Notes: generated by a model from the letters alone, not told the origin. 64,000 bases of DNA from Ectopseudomonas chengduensis (GCF_900102635.1 NZ_FMZQ01000002.1:124001-188000); one strand, 5' to 3'. Counted from the stretch's first letter, positions 7,843-17,979 are shown. Program-made: numbers and translations.

Positions 7843-9552
7843 ATGCGTATCGAAGCCCGTCCCTTACCCGCCCAACTGCCTGATCTGGGCAGCCTGCCGC
7901 CTTTGCTGACCCGTCTCTACGCCGCCCGTGGTGTGCAGTCCGCCGAGGAACTGGACAAGGGCCTGGCGCGGCTGATCCCGTACCAGCAACTGAAGGGCAT
8001 CGACGCGGCGGTCGAGTTGCTGGTCGAAGCCTTGGCGCAGCGTCAGCGCATCCTCATCGTCGGCGACTTCGATGCCGATGGCGCCACCGCCAGTTCGGTC
8101 GGGGTGCTTGGCCTGCGCCTGCTCGGCGCGGCGCATGTCGATTACCTGGTGCCGAACCGCTTCGAGTACGGCTATGGCCTGACCCCGGAGATCGTCGCCG
8201 TGGCCCTCGAACGCCAGCCTGATCTGCTGCTGACCGTCGACAACGGCATTTCCAGCGTCGATGGCGTGGCGGCGGCCAAGGCCGCCGGGTTGACGGTGCT
8301 GGTTACCGATCACCACCTGCCAGGGCCGGAACTGCCGGCCGCTGATGCCATCGTCAACCCGAACCAGCCAGGCTGCGAATTCCCCAGCAAGGCCATGGCC
8401 GGCGTCGGCGTGATGTTCTACGTGCTGCTGGCGCTACGTGCGCGGCTGCGCGACAGCGGCTGGTTCGCCAGTCGTGCGGAGCCCAATCTGGGCGAGCTGC
8501 TCGACCTGGTGGCACTAGGTAGCGTCGCCGACGTGGTGCCGCTGGATGCCAACAACCGCATCCTGGTGCATCAGGGCCTGGCGCGCATTCGTGCCGGGCG
8601 GGCGCGGCCGGGTCTGCGCGCAATTCTCGAAGTCGCCGGGCGCGACCACCGCCGTATCACCTCCACCGACCTCGGCTTCATCCTCGGCCCACGGCTGAAC
8701 GCGGCCGGGCGTCTGGATGACATGAGCCTGGGCATCGAATGCCTGCTGTGCGACGACGAGGCCCTTGCTCGCGACATGGCGGTGCAACTCGACCAGCTCA
8801 ACCAAGACCGCAAGGCCATCGAGCAGGGTATGCAGCGCGAGGCGCTGGCCCAGCTCAAGGATCTGCCAGTGGCGGACATGCCGTTCGGCTTGTGCCTGTT
8901 CGAGCCGGACTGGCACCAGGGCGTGATCGGCATCCTCGCCTCGCGCCTGAAGGAGCGTTATCACCGCCCTGCCATCGCCTTTGCCGATGCCGGTGACGGC
9001 CTGCTCAAGGGCTCGGCGCGCTCGGTGCCCGGGCTGCATATCCGTGATGCACTGGATGCCGTGGCGGCCAAGCATCCGGGGCTGATCAGCAAGTTTGGCG
9101 GGCATGCCATGGCCGCCGGGCTGTCGCTGCCGCAGGAAAATTTCGGCGCGTTCGCCGTCGCCTTCGACGCCGAGGTGCGCCGTCAGCTGTGCGAAGACGA
9201 CCTGACCGGTCGCCTGCTGTCCGACGGCCAGCTCGATGCCACCGAGTTCCACCTGGAACTGGCCCGCGCCCTGCGCAACGCCGGCCCCTGGGGCCAGCAC
9301 TTCCCCGAGCCGCTGTTCCATGGCGTGTTCCAGATCGTCAATCAGCGCATCGTCGGTGAGCGTCACCTCAAGCTGGTGCTCAAGACCGAATGCGGCAGCG
9401 TGCAACTCGACGGCATCGCCTTCAACATCGACCGTGAGGTCTGGCCCAACCCAACCTTGCGCTGGGCTGAAGTGGCCTACAAGCTCGACCTCAACGAGTT
9501 TCGTGGCAATGAAACCGTGCAACTGATGGTGGCGCATATCGCTCCGCGTTGA
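7843..9552 (+). CDS. recJ: Single-stranded-DNA-specific 5'-3' exonuclease RecJ
   Basis: A 569-residue DHH-superfamily nuclease with the full motif set: DFDADG (75-80), TVDNGIS (131-137), the eponymous DHH (156-158), GSVADVVPL, then the DHHA1 region with FGGHAMAAGL and an OB-like C-terminal domain. It degrades 5' single-stranded ends in RecFOR recombination and in mismatch and base-excision repair. The usual pseudomonad neighbours prfB and lysS lie 5.7 kb downstream here, separated by five other genes. The ATG at 7843 has a weak ribosome site; no better start is visible. Confidence 0.95.
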   Translation: MRIEARPLPAQLPDLGSLPPLLTRLYAARGVQSAEELDKGLARLIPYQQLKGIDAAVELLVEALAQRQRILIVGDFDADGATASSVGVLGLRLLGAAHVDYLVPNRFEYGYGLTPEIVAVALERQPDLLLTVDNGISSVDGVAAAKAAGLTVLVTDHHLPGPELPAADAIVNPNQPGCEFPSKAMAGVGVMFYVLLALRARLRDSGWFASRAEPNLGELLDLVALGSVADVVPLDANNRILVHQGLARIRAGRARPGLRAILEVAGRDHRRITSTDLGFILGPRLNAAGRLDDMSLGIECLLCDDEALARDMAVQLDQLNQDRKAIEQGMQREALAQLKDLPVADMPFGLCLFEPDWHQGVIGILASRLKERYHRPAIAFADAGDGLLKGSARSVPGLHIRDALDAVAAKHPGLISKFGGHAMAAGLSLPQENFGAFAVAFDAEVRRQLCEDDLTGRLLSDGQLDATEFHLELARALRNAGPWGQHFPEPLFHGVFQIVNQRIVGERHLKLVLKTECGSVQLDGIAFNIDREVWPNPTLRWAEVAYKLDLNEFRGNETVQLMVAHIAPR

Positions 9553-9718
9553 TTGCGGCTGCAATGAAATTCGGCGTTACCAATATGTCCGGCTGGCTGG
9601 GGCGAACTCTGCTAGAAACGCTCGTCAATACAACCGATGTCGGTTGAGGGGCATGCGGAATTTCCCTGTGTTATCCAGGGTCGGATGCACCGGTGCCTAT
9701 TTTTCAGGAGAGTTCGCG

Positions 9719-10444
9719 ATGAACACCAGCAATCTGCTCGACCAACTGCTCAAGGCCGGCCAGCAGGCCATGCAGAAGCCAGCGACGAAGAACACCCAGG
9801 GGCAGCAGGCAGGCGGTTTGGGTGGCCTGCTCTCTGGTGGAGGCCTGGGCAGCCTGCTCTCGGGTGCGGGGGGCGGCGCGCTGGCGGCCGGTGCGGTCGG
9901 CCTGCTGCTGGGCAACAAGAAAGCGCGCAAGATGGGCGGTAAGGCACTGACCTATGGCGGCCTGGCTGCCCTGGGTGTGATGGCGTACAAGGCTTACGGC
10001 AACTGGCAGGCGCAGCAAGCCCAGCAGGGCGGCGCGCAGCCGGTCGAACCGCAAACCCTGGATCGTTTGCCTGCAGCGCAAGTCGAGCAGCACAGCCGCG
10101 CCATTCTCAAGGCCCTGGTAGCGGCAGCCAAGGCCGATGGTCATGTCGACGAGCGTGAGCGTCAGTTGATCGAAGAGGAACTGGGCAAGCTGGCGCAGGA
10201 CGCCGAACTGCAGAGCTGGCTGCACACCGAACTGAACAAACCGCTGGATCCGGCCGATGTCGCGCGTGCCGCCAGCACGCCGGAAATGGCCGCCGAAATG
10301 TACCTGGCCAGCGTGCTGATGGTCGACGAAGAGCACTTCATGGAGCGCGCCTACCTCGAAGAGCTGGCGCGTCAGTTGAAGCTGCCGCTGGAGCTGAAGG
10401 CGGAGCTGGAAACCCAGGTGCGCTCGCTGCCGGCCGGTGTCTGA
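9719..10444 (+). CDS. DUF533/TerB-like membrane-associated protein
   Basis: A 241-residue protein. The start is ATG 9719 behind AGGAG at 9706-9710; the frame extends upstream but without a ribosome site. The N-terminus is Gly/Gln-rich (GGLGGLLSGGGLGSLLSG), then one hydrophobic hairpin (LAAGAVGLLLG, LTYGGLAALGVMAYKAYG), then a helical TerB-like domain with KALVAAAKADGHVDERERQ, whose acidic cluster resembles the metal-binding site of TerB. E. coli YebE is the nearest named family member. Function is unknown; probably inner-membrane associated. Confidence 0.8.
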   Translation: MNTSNLLDQLLKAGQQAMQKPATKNTQGQQAGGLGGLLSGGGLGSLLSGAGGGALAAGAVGLLLGNKKARKMGGKALTYGGLAALGVMAYKAYGNWQAQQAQQGGAQPVEPQTLDRLPAAQVEQHSRAILKALVAAAKADGHVDERERQLIEEELGKLAQDAELQSWLHTELNKPLDPADVARAASTPEMAAEMYLASVLMVDEEHFMERAYLEELARQLKLPLELKAELETQVRSLPAGV

Positions 10445-10458
10445 GTCGTCTTCTCGTT

Positions 10459-12231
10459 TCAGTCCGCATGCCGGGCATGGCCCGGCATCGCCTCATCAGC
10501 ATGATCGCTCAGGTAGGCTTCGACGGCCGCGCTAACCGTTGGTTGCAGGTGCCTTGGCTGATCGTCGTGCAGTAACCCAAAGCGCCGCAGCTTGTCCTTG
10601 AGCGGCCCCTTGACCTCGGCGAAGTGCAGTTCGATGCCGGCCTCGGCGAGCATGCGATCCAGCTCGCCGAGCATGTCGGCAGAGGTCACGTCGATGCTGG
10701 TGACCGGTTCGGCGGCGATCACCACGCGGCGCACTGGCGCGGGGGCTCGTTCTAGCGCCTGCAGCAGGCATTGCTGGAACAGCTCGGCATTGGCGAAGAA
10801 CAGTGGCGCGTCCCAGCGAAACAGCAGCAGGCCGGGTATCTGCCGCGCATCGGGGTGTCGCTTGATGTCATGGAAACCACGGATGCCCTCTACCTGGCCG
10901 AGAACGGTGTAGTACGGGCGCCAGCCATCCCAGAGAAATTCGATCACCGCCAGCACCACGGCAATGCCGATACCGGGGATCACGCCGAAGGTCAGCACGC
11001 CGGCGAAGCAGGCCATCGACAGCCAGAACTCCCATTGCTGCACGCGGAAGATGCGCCGCAGGTCGGTGACCACGAACAGGCCGATGACAGCGGCAATCAC
11101 CACCGCGGCCAGCGCACTGGTGGGCAGGTACTGCATCAGATCCGGGGCCAGCACCAGCAGCAGGGCAACGCTGAGGGCGCCGACGATACCGGCGACCTGG
11201 GTCATCGCGCCTGCCGCTTCGGCGACCGGCGTGCGTGAGGCGCTGCTACTGATGGGAAAACCCTGAAACAAACCACCGGCCAGGTTCGCCGCGCCAAGGG
11301 CGACCAGCTCCTGATTGGGGTCTACTGGGCGTCCGGTACGGGCTGCGTAGGTGCGCGACAGCACGCTGGTGTCGGCGAACGCGACCAGGGCGACGGCGAT
11401 ACCGCCCAGTACCACGCTGGCCAGATCGACACCGCTGAGCCGGGGCAGGGTGAAACTGGGCAGCCCCTGGGGCAGCTCGCCGAGCACCTGTACGCCCTGG
11501 CTATCGAGCTCGAACAGGGCCACCGCCAGGGTTGCCAGGGTCACGGCGATGAGGATGCCAGGCAATTGCCGGAAGCGGCTCAGCAGCAGGATCAAGGCCA
11601 GGGTGCCGGCGCCGACGAGCAGGCTGTAGAGGTGGGCCTGGCCCTCGATCAGCGCGCTGGCGATGGCCCATAGGTCGCTGAGCGGACCCTGGCTGTCGAT
11701 GCTAAAGCCGAACAACTTGGGCGCCTGGCTGATCAGCACGCTCAGCGCAATACCGTTCATGTAGCCATAGCGAATGGGCTTGGACAGCAATTCGGTGATG
11801 AACCCCAGGCGCAGCAGCCCGGCTATCAGGCAGGTGAGGCCGGCCACCACGGCCATCATGCTGGCCAGGGTCACCGCGCGCATCGGGTCGCCGCCGGAGA
11901 GTGGCAGCACCACGGCGAGAATCAGTGCTGCCAAGGCCGAGTCCGGGCCGAGCACGAGAATACGGCTGGGGCCGAACAGGGCGTAAGCCAGCAGCGGCAC
12001 GATGGTCGCGTACAGGCCATAGATGCCGGGCACGCCGGAAGCCTCGGCATAGGCAATGCCCACCGGTACCAGCATGGTGGTCAGCACCAGGCCGGCGGCA
12101 ATGTCCTTGGGTAGCCAGGCCAGGCGATAGTCCCTGAGCGTTTGCAGGCCCGGAAGCCAGCGTAGCCAGCCGCGCTGTTGCGAAATGGCAGGAAGCGGCG
12201 TGTGTGGCTTGCGTGCAGGCGCTGGTGGCAT
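10459..12231 (-). CDS. SulP family anion transporter with STAS domain
   Basis: A 590-residue permease with 10-12 hydrophobic segments, starting after WLPKDIAAGLVLTTMLVPVG, the SulP N-terminal signature, and PGIYGLYATIVPLLAYALFG. The C-terminal ~130 residues form a STAS domain (VVIAAEPVTSIDVTSADML). SulP proteins carry sulfate, bicarbonate or dicarboxylates; substrate cannot be assigned from sequence. No carbonic anhydrase or sulfate-assimilation gene is adjacent. It converges on the upstream TerB-like gene with a 14-base gap. Confidence 0.9.
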   Translation of the reverse strand: MPPAPARKPHTPLPAISQQRGWLRWLPGLQTLRDYRLAWLPKDIAAGLVLTTMLVPVGIAYAEASGVPGIYGLYATIVPLLAYALFGPSRILVLGPDSALAALILAVVLPLSGGDPMRAVTLASMMAVVAGLTCLIAGLLRLGFITELLSKPIRYGYMNGIALSVLISQAPKLFGFSIDSQGPLSDLWAIASALIEGQAHLYSLLVGAGTLALILLLSRFRQLPGILIAVTLATLAVALFELDSQGVQVLGELPQGLPSFTLPRLSGVDLASVVLGGIAVALVAFADTSVLSRTYAARTGRPVDPNQELVALGAANLAGGLFQGFPISSSASRTPVAEAAGAMTQVAGIVGALSVALLLVLAPDLMQYLPTSALAAVVIAAVIGLFVVTDLRRIFRVQQWEFWLSMACFAGVLTFGVIPGIGIAVVLAVIEFLWDGWRPYYTVLGQVEGIRGFHDIKRHPDARQIPGLLLFRWDAPLFFANAELFQQCLLQALERAPAPVRRVVIAAEPVTSIDVTSADMLGELDRMLAEAGIELHFAEVKGPLKDKLRRFGLLHDDQPRHLQPTVSAAVEAYLSDHADEAMPGHARHAD

Positions 12232-12410
12232 CGCGGATGGGCTCGGGCAGGAATGCCTACAAGTAAAGCGCAGGGCACGGATGCTTCACCATAGCTGCCA
12301 GTCGATGGGCGCACATTCAGCCGCTGCCTCAGACCAAAAGATCATTCATCCTCGCCCCCGGCTTGTTTTAGGCTGTTGGCCAACGACAAGAACGACACGC
12401 GAGGATGCTT

Positions 12411-14072
12411 ATGTCGCAACTGCCACTGGAAGCATACGACTACCTGATCGTTGGCGCCGGCCCAGCCGGTTGCCTGCTGGCCAATCGGCTTTCCGCCGAC
12501 CCTGGCGTCAGCGTGCTGCTGATCGAGGCGGGCGGGCGCGACAACTATCCCTGGATTCATATCCCGGTTGGCTACCTGTACTGCATCGGCAATCCGCGTA
12601 CCGACTGGTGCTACAGCACCGAGGCCGATCCCGGTCTGCATGGCCGTTCGTTGAAGTACCCGCGTGGCCGCGTGCTTGGCGGCAGCTCGTCGATCAACGG
12701 CATGATCTACATGCGTGGCCAGGCCGCGGACTACGATGGCTGGGCTGCGGCGGGCAATCCCGGTTGGGCCTGGCGTGATGTGTTGCCGCTGTTCAAACGC
12801 TCGGAGAATCATTTCGCCGGCGCGAGCGAGCTGCACGGTGGCGACGGCGAATGGCGGGTCGAGCGCCAGCGTCTGTCGTGGGAGATTCTCGAGGCCTTCC
12901 GTGAGGCGGCGGCGCAGAATGGTATTGCCAGCGTCGATGACTTCAACGGTGGGGATAACGAAGGCTGCAGCTACTTTCAGGTCAACCAGAAGCGCGGCGT
13001 GCGCTGGAATGCCTCCAAGGCCTTTCTGCGCGATATTCGCCAGCGCCCCAATCTGCAGGTGCTGACCGGCGCCGAAGCCGAACGGCTGGAGCTGGAGGGC
13101 AGTCGTGCCCGTGCCCTGCATCTGCGCTGCCAGGGGCGGGCGCTGCGGGTGGCGGCACGTCGCGAGATCATCCTGTGTGCCGGCGCCATCGGTTCGCCGG
13201 CTTTGCTGCAGCGTTCCGGCATCGGCCCAAGGCCGCTGCTTGAACGCCTGGGTATCGGCGTCAGGCACGAGCTGCCAGGTGTCGGTGAGAACCTGCAGGA
13301 TCACCTGCAACTGCGCCTGATCTACCGCGTCGAGGGCGTGAAGACGCTCAATCGCATTGCGGCTACCCCTTGGGGCAAGCTGGGCATGGGCCTGGAGTAC
13401 CTGCTCAGGCGCAGCGGGCCGCTGTCCATGGCGCCCAGCCAGCTTGGTACCTTCGCCAAGTCCGACCCCGGCCAGGCGCGCGCCAATCTGCAATATCACG
13501 TGCAGCCATTGTCGCTGGAGCGCTTTGGCGAGCCCTTGCACGATTTCCCGGCCTTCACCGCATCGGTATGCAACCTGCGCCCGACCAGCCGCGGCAGCGT
13601 TCAGATTGCCTCCGTCGATGCCAGCGTAGCCCCGCTGATACGCCCAAATTACCTCAGTGACGAGCGGGATCTACAGGTGGCAGCCGATGCCATCCGCCTG
13701 ACCCGGCGCATCGTCGCCGCGCCCGCCCTGGCCGGCTACCGGCCCGAGGAATACAAGCCAAGGCCACAGTACCAGAGCGAGGAAGACCTGCAGCGCGCTG
13801 CGGGCGAGATTGGCACCACCATTTTTCACCCGGTCGGCACCTGCGCCATGGGCCAGGGCCGTGAAGCGGTGGTCGATGCGCGTCTGCGCGTACATGGTAT
13901 CGCCGGGCTGCGTGTGGTCGACGCGTCGATCATGCCGAGCATCACCTCGGGCAATACCTGCTCGCCGGTACTGATGATCGCGGAAAAGGCCGCGCAGATG
14001 ATCGCTGCTGATGCGCGAGCAGCGATAAGCATGGTGCCGCAGCGCGAGCCTGGCTGCGCGGTGAGCGCGTGA
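12411..14072 (+). CDS. GMC family FAD-dependent oxidoreductase (choline/alcohol dehydrogenase-like)
   Basis: A 553-residue flavoprotein. The start is ATG 12411, five bases after GAGGA; the in-frame ATG at 12405 overlaps that site. Features in order: the FAD dinucleotide fold (VGAGPAGCLLANRL), the GMC signature (GRVLGGSSSINGMIYMRG), the second signature GAIGSPALLQRSGIGP, and the C-terminal catalytic region with the His of FHPVGTCAMG and the Asn of TSGNTCSP. Such enzymes oxidise alcohols and pass electrons to quinone or oxygen; the substrate is unknown. No betaine aldehyde dehydrogenase or BetI regulator is next to it, which argues against choline. Confidence 0.9.
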   Translation: MSQLPLEAYDYLIVGAGPAGCLLANRLSADPGVSVLLIEAGGRDNYPWIHIPVGYLYCIGNPRTDWCYSTEADPGLHGRSLKYPRGRVLGGSSSINGMIYMRGQAADYDGWAAAGNPGWAWRDVLPLFKRSENHFAGASELHGGDGEWRVERQRLSWEILEAFREAAAQNGIASVDDFNGGDNEGCSYFQVNQKRGVRWNASKAFLRDIRQRPNLQVLTGAEAERLELEGSRARALHLRCQGRALRVAARREIILCAGAIGSPALLQRSGIGPRPLLERLGIGVRHELPGVGENLQDHLQLRLIYRVEGVKTLNRIAATPWGKLGMGLEYLLRRSGPLSMAPSQLGTFAKSDPGQARANLQYHVQPLSLERFGEPLHDFPAFTASVCNLRPTSRGSVQIASVDASVAPLIRPNYLSDERDLQVAADAIRLTRRIVAAPALAGYRPEEYKPRPQYQSEEDLQRAAGEIGTTIFHPVGTCAMGQGREAVVDARLRVHGIAGLRVVDASIMPSITSGNTCSPVLMIAEKAAQMIAADARAAISMVPQREPGCAVSA

Positions 14073-14151
14073 CCGCTCGACCGAGGTGCCTCGGCGGGCG
14101 AGACGACAGGTGTGCTCTGCTAGCATTGGACGTCGATGACTGGAGGCGAAC

Positions 14152-15087
14152 ATGGCTCTGCGTGTAGCGCTGATCGGGTTGGGCTTGCTTCAGGTCGCCA
14201 CGGGCCTTGTAGCGGGTGACCTGGCGTTGGACCAGCGCGCCCTGCTCCTGGAGGACAGTAGGTTGCCGCGTGAGGCGGCTCTGGATCGTCTGCAGCAGGT
14301 GCGCTTCGCCTTTCGCGAGGCGGCGCCCGAGGCCGGCGAGTGGCCGCTGTGGTCGCGTACTTACGGCATCCAGGGGAGCTGGGACGACGCCGGCCTCGAG
14401 CGCCGCGGCGAGGGGCTGCTGATGGGGATGGATCGTGCTCTGGGCGGACAGTGGATCGGCGGTGTGCTGGGTGGAGTGGCGCGTGCCCGGCTGGATCATG
14501 ATCAGGGTCATGGCCGCACCGACAGTCGTTATCTTGGGGTCTACGCCGCGACTCGGGTATACAACCAGTTGGGGTTTCGGCTCGGGTTGCTGCACGGCTG
14601 GCACGAGCTGGAACGGCGCGATAACGCGCGCAGTTGGCAGCTGTTTGGCGAAAGCAGTTACGCCATGGACTATCGCAATTTCACCCTGGAGCCATTTGCC
14701 GGCCTGGCGTTAGTGCATCTGGATGCCGACGCCCGGCGTTTCGAGGGACTGCGCCTGGCGGCAGCGCACGAGCAGACTGGTTACCTGACGCTTGGCTGGC
14801 GCCTGGCCGCGCCCTGGTACTGGCAACAGCGCAAGTGGGTAGGGCGTGCCAGTCTGGCGCTGCGGCAGAACCTGGGCAGCGACCGCTTGCGTGACGAGGC
14901 GGTCGACGGCCAGGGCGTACTCCAGCAGATGCACAGTCGTGAGTTCGAGCGCAGCAGCCTGCGTCTCGACCTGAGTCTGGATCATGAGCTCAGCCGCAGT
15001 CTCTACCTGGGCCTGACCTATGCAGGCCATTACGCCGAAGACGCGCGCGACAACGCCTTGGCCGCACGTCTGAGCCTGAAGTTCTGA
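14152..15087 (+). CDS. Outer-membrane autotransporter-type beta-barrel protein without passenger
   Basis: A 311-residue protein with a short signal-like N-terminus (LRVALIGLGLLQVATGLVAG), a ~50-residue helical linker, then amphipathic beta strands (GGVLGGVARARL, LGVYAATRVYNQLGFRLG, YRNFTLEPFAGLALVHL) ending LAARLSLKF with a terminal Phe, as expected for an outer-membrane barrel recognised by BamA. The strand pattern matches the autotransporter beta-domain, but almost no passenger precedes it. Ribosome site GGAGGC precedes ATG 14152. It may be a stand-alone barrel; no partner is visible. Confidence 0.7.
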   Translation: MALRVALIGLGLLQVATGLVAGDLALDQRALLLEDSRLPREAALDRLQQVRFAFREAAPEAGEWPLWSRTYGIQGSWDDAGLERRGEGLLMGMDRALGGQWIGGVLGGVARARLDHDQGHGRTDSRYLGVYAATRVYNQLGFRLGLLHGWHELERRDNARSWQLFGESSYAMDYRNFTLEPFAGLALVHLDADARRFEGLRLAAAHEQTGYLTLGWRLAAPWYWQQRKWVGRASLALRQNLGSDRLRDEAVDGQGVLQQMHSREFERSSLRLDLSLDHELSRSLYLGLTYAGHYAEDARDNALAARLSLKF

Positions 15088-15136
15088 GCGCGCCCCGCCG
15101 GTCAGCCAGCGGGCTGCCAGGGGGCTTCGAGTCGGG

Positions 15137-15142
15137 TATACT
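15137..15142 (+). promoter_or_regulatory. Candidate -10 element (GGGTATACT) upstream of prfB
   Basis: TATACT preceded by GGG, about 125 bases before the prfB ATG. The same GGGTATACT string occurs before rmuC at 58223-58231, suggesting a common promoter form. No convincing -35 is seen. Confidence 0.4.
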
Positions 15143-15265
15143 CGCCGGCTTTTCAGAAACTTTGCGGTCACGGCTCTTGCCGTGCTCGGCCAGGGTAGCG
15201 CATTAGCCGCTCGGGCGAGCCGGATTGAGCCGTTTCGCGTCTTTTGCCCGAGAGTGCTGCCCACC

Positions 15266-16361
15266 ATGGAAATCAATCCGATCCTCAACAGCATCAAGGA
15301 CCTGTCCGAACGTACCCAGTCAATTCGGGGGTATCTTTGACTACGATCACAAGCATGATCGTCTGGTCGAAGTAAACCGCGAGCTGGAAGACGCCAGCGT
15401 CTGGAACAAGCCCGAGTACGCCCAAGCCCTGGGCCGCGAGCGCGCCATGCTGGCGCAGATCGTCGAAACCATCGACGACCTCACCGGCAGCCTGGCCGAT
15501 TCCAAAGATCTGCTGGAAATGGCCGCCGAAGAAAACGACGAAGGCGCGGTGAACGACATCGCCGCCGAAGTCGAGCGCCTGCGCGAGATTCTCGAGAAGC
15601 TGGAATTCCGCCGCATGTTCAGCGGCGAGATGGACCCCAACAACTGCTACCTGGATATCCAGGCCGGTTCCGGCGGCACCGAGGCCCAGGACTGGGCCAA
15701 CATCCTGCTGCGCATGTACCTGCGCTGGGCCGACAAGCGTGGCTTCGACGCCACCATCATCGAGCTGTCCGAGGGTGAGGTCGCCGGTATCAAGGGCGCC
15801 ACCGTGCACATCAAGGGCGAGTATGCCTTCGGCTGGCTGCGCACCGAGATCGGCGTGCACCGCCTGGTGCGCAAGAGCCCGTTCGACTCCGGCGCGCGTC
15901 GCCACACCTCGTTCTCGGCAGTGTTCGTATCGCCCGAGATCGACGACAAGGTCGAGATCGACATCAACCCGTCCGACCTGCGCATCGACACCTACCGCTC
16001 CTCCGGCGCCGGTGGTCAGCACGTCAACACCACCGATTCGGCGGTGCGTATCACCCACGTGCCGACCAACACCGTGGTCGCGTGTCAGAACGAACGCTCC
16101 CAGCACGCCAACAAGGACACCGCCATGAAGATGCTGCGGGCCAAGTTGTACGAGTTGGAGATGCAAAAGCGCAACGCGGCTTCGCAGGCGCTGGAAGACA
16201 GCAAGTCCGATATCGGCTGGGGGCATCAGATCCGCTCCTACGTGCTCGATGACTCGCGCATCAAGGATCTGCGTACCGGCGTCGAGCGTAGCGACTGCCA
16301 GAAAGTCCTCGATGGCGACCTCGACGGCTACCTCGAGGCCAGCCTCAAGCAGGGCCTGTAA
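15266..16361 (+). CDS. prfB: Peptide chain release factor 2 (programmed +1 frameshift)
   Basis: RF2 recognises UGA and UAA stop codons and releases the peptide. The gene begins with ATG 15266, reads 24 codons to CTT followed by an in-frame TGA at 15338-15340, then shifts +1 and continues from 15339 to 16361, giving 364 residues. The shift site TATCTTTGAC and the upstream GGGGG are those of E. coli prfB. The C-terminal part carries the RF2 SPF recognition motif ([14 protein letters not shown]) and the catalytic GGQ ([17 protein letters not shown]). RF2 levels are autoregulated: abundant RF2 terminates at the internal UGA. lysS follows 81 bases downstream, the usual arrangement. Confidence 0.97.
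15327..15341 (+). promoter_or_regulatory. prfB: Programmed +1 frameshift signal in prfB
   Basis: GGGGG (15327-15331) is an internal Shine-Dalgarno-like stimulator, followed by TAT CTT TGA C. The ribosome slips from CUU to UUU when RF2 is scarce and resumes at GAC (15339). Anyone predicting genes from frames alone would miss the true N-terminus. Confidence 0.95.
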
Positions 16362-16377
16362 GCCCAGTAATCAATCC

Positions 16378-16402
16378 GTGGGAGCCGGCTTGCCGGCGCC
16401 TG
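16378..16402. repeat. REP-like element (GTGGGAGCCGGCTTGCCGGCG)
   Basis: Short palindromic unit GAGCCGGC-TT-GCCGGCG lying between prfB and lysS, a variant of the pseudomonad REP form also found at 40753 and 46393. It can form a small hairpin between the two genes without an obvious T-run. Confidence 0.7.
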
Positions 16403-16442
16403 CTCAAAATCTTGTACGACACGCCAGGCAGAAAAAGCGACC

Positions 16443-17945
16443 ATGAGCGACCAACAACTCGACCACAACGAACTGCAACAGGAAGAAAACAAGCTGATTG
16501 CCCAGCGCAAGGAAAAGCTTGCTGCCGTCCGTGAGCAGGGCATTGCCTTCCCCAACGATTTCCGCCGCGATCGCCTGTGCGCCGACCTGCAGAAACAGTA
16601 CGAGGGCAAGAGCAAGGAAGAGCTGGAAGCCGCCGCCATCCCGGTCAAGGTGGCCGGGCGCATCATGCTCAACCGTGGCGCCTTCATGGTCATCCAGGAT
16701 ACGTCCGGGCGCCTGCAGGTCTACGTCAACCGCAAGACCCTGCCGGCCGAGCAACTGGAAGCGGTCAAGCACTTCGACCTGGGCGACATCATCGCTGCCG
16801 AGGGCACCCTGGCCCGCTCGGGCAAGGGCGACCTGTACGTCGACATGCAGAACGTGCGCCTGCTGACCAAGTCGCTGCGCCCGCTGCCGGACAAGCACCA
16901 TGGCCTGACCGACACCGAGCAGCGCTACCGCCAGCGCTACGTCGACCTGATCGTCAACGAGGAAGTGCGCCACACCTTCCGCGTACGTTCGCAGGTGATC
17001 GCGCACATCCGTCGTTTCCTCAACGAGCGCGGTTTCCTCGAAGTGGAAACCCCGATGCTGCAGACCATCCCCGGCGGCGCGGCAGCCAAGCCGTTCGAGA
17101 CCCACCACAACGCGCTGGACATGGCCATGTTCCTGCGTATCGCGCCAGAGCTGTACCTCAAGCGTCTGGTGGTCGGTGGCTTCGAGAAAGTCTTCGAGAT
17201 CAACCGCAACTTCCGTAACGAAGGCGTTTCGACCCGGCACAATCCCGAGTTCACCATGCTCGAGTTCTACCAGGCCTATGCCGACTACCGCGACAACATG
17301 GACCTCACCGAGGAGCTGTTCCGCGAGCTGGCCCTGGCCGTGCTGGGCAGCACCGACGTGCCCTATGGCGACAAGGTATTCCACTTCGGCGAGCCGTTCG
17401 TGCGCCTGTCGGTGTACGACTCGATCCTCAAGTACAACCCGGACATCACCGAAGCTGACTTGAACGACGTCGAGAAGGCCCGCGCCATCGCCAAGAAGGC
17501 CGGCGCCAAGGTGCTCGGCCACGAAGGCCTGGGCAAGCTGCAGGTGATGATTTTCGAAGAGCTGGTGGAGAGCAAGCTGGAGCAGCCGCACTTCATCACC
17601 GAGTATCCGTTCGAAGTGTCGCCACTGGCGCGTCGTAACGACGACAATCCCAACGTCACCGACCGCTTCGAGCTGTTCATCGGTGGTCGTGAGATCGCCA
17701 ACGCCTACTCCGAGCTCAATGACGCCGAAGATCAGGCCGAGCGTTTCCTCGCCCAGGTGGCCGAGAAGGACGCCGGTGATGACGAAGCCATGCACTACGA
17801 CGCCGACTTTGTCCGCGCCCTGGAGTACGGCATGCCGCCGACGGCTGGTGAAGGCATCGGCATCGACCGCCTGGTGATGCTGCTGACCAACTCACCGTCG
17901 ATCCGCGACGTCATCCTGTTCCCGCATATGCGTCCGCAGGCTTGA
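16443..17945 (+). CDS. lysS: Lysyl-tRNA synthetase, class II
   Basis: A 500-residue cytoplasmic enzyme that charges tRNA-Lys. It has an N-terminal OB-fold anticodon-binding domain ([19 protein letters not shown]) and the class II core: motif 1 ([10 protein letters not shown]), motif 2 ([19 protein letters not shown]) and motif 3 ([13 protein letters not shown]). Length is standard. It follows prfB with 81 bases between them, as in most gammaproteobacteria, and ends at a strong terminator. Confidence 0.98.
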   Translation: MSDQQLDHNELQQEENKLIAQRKEKLAAVREQGIAFPNDFRRDRLCADLQKQYEGKSKEELEAAAIPVKVAGRIMLNRGAFMVIQDTSGRLQVYVNRKTLPAEQLEAVKHFDLGDIIAAEGTLARSGKGDLYVDMQNVRLLTKSLRPLPDKHHGLTDTEQRYRQRYVDLIVNEEVRHTFRVRSQVIAHIRRFLNERGFLEVETPMLQTIPGGAAAKPFETHHNALDMAMFLRIAPELYLKRLVVGGFEKVFEINRNFRNEGVSTRHNPEFTMLEFYQAYADYRDNMDLTEELFRELALAVLGSTDVPYGDKVFHFGEPFVRLSVYDSILKYNPDITEADLNDVEKARAIAKKAGAKVLGHEGLGKLQVMIFEELVESKLEQPHFITEYPFEVSPLARRNDDNPNVTDRFELFIGGREIANAYSELNDAEDQAERFLAQVAEKDAGDDEAMHYDADFVRALEYGMPPTAGEGIGIDRLVMLLTNSPSIRDVILFPHMRPQA

Positions 17946-17955
17946 TGCCAGACAG

Positions 17956-17979
17956 AAAGCCGCCTTCGGGCGGCTTTTT
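17956..17979 (+). terminator. Rho-independent terminator after lysS
   Basis: Stem AGCCGCC-TTCG-GGCGGCT with a stable tetraloop followed by TTTTT, starting 10 bases after the lysS stop. It closes the prfB-lysS transcription unit. Confidence 0.93.

Noticed and set aside
12342..13541. 399-residue open frame on the minus strand inside the GMC oxidoreductase gene
   Set aside because: It mirrors a strongly supported gene in GC-rich DNA, has no domain, and no ribosome site; shadow frame.
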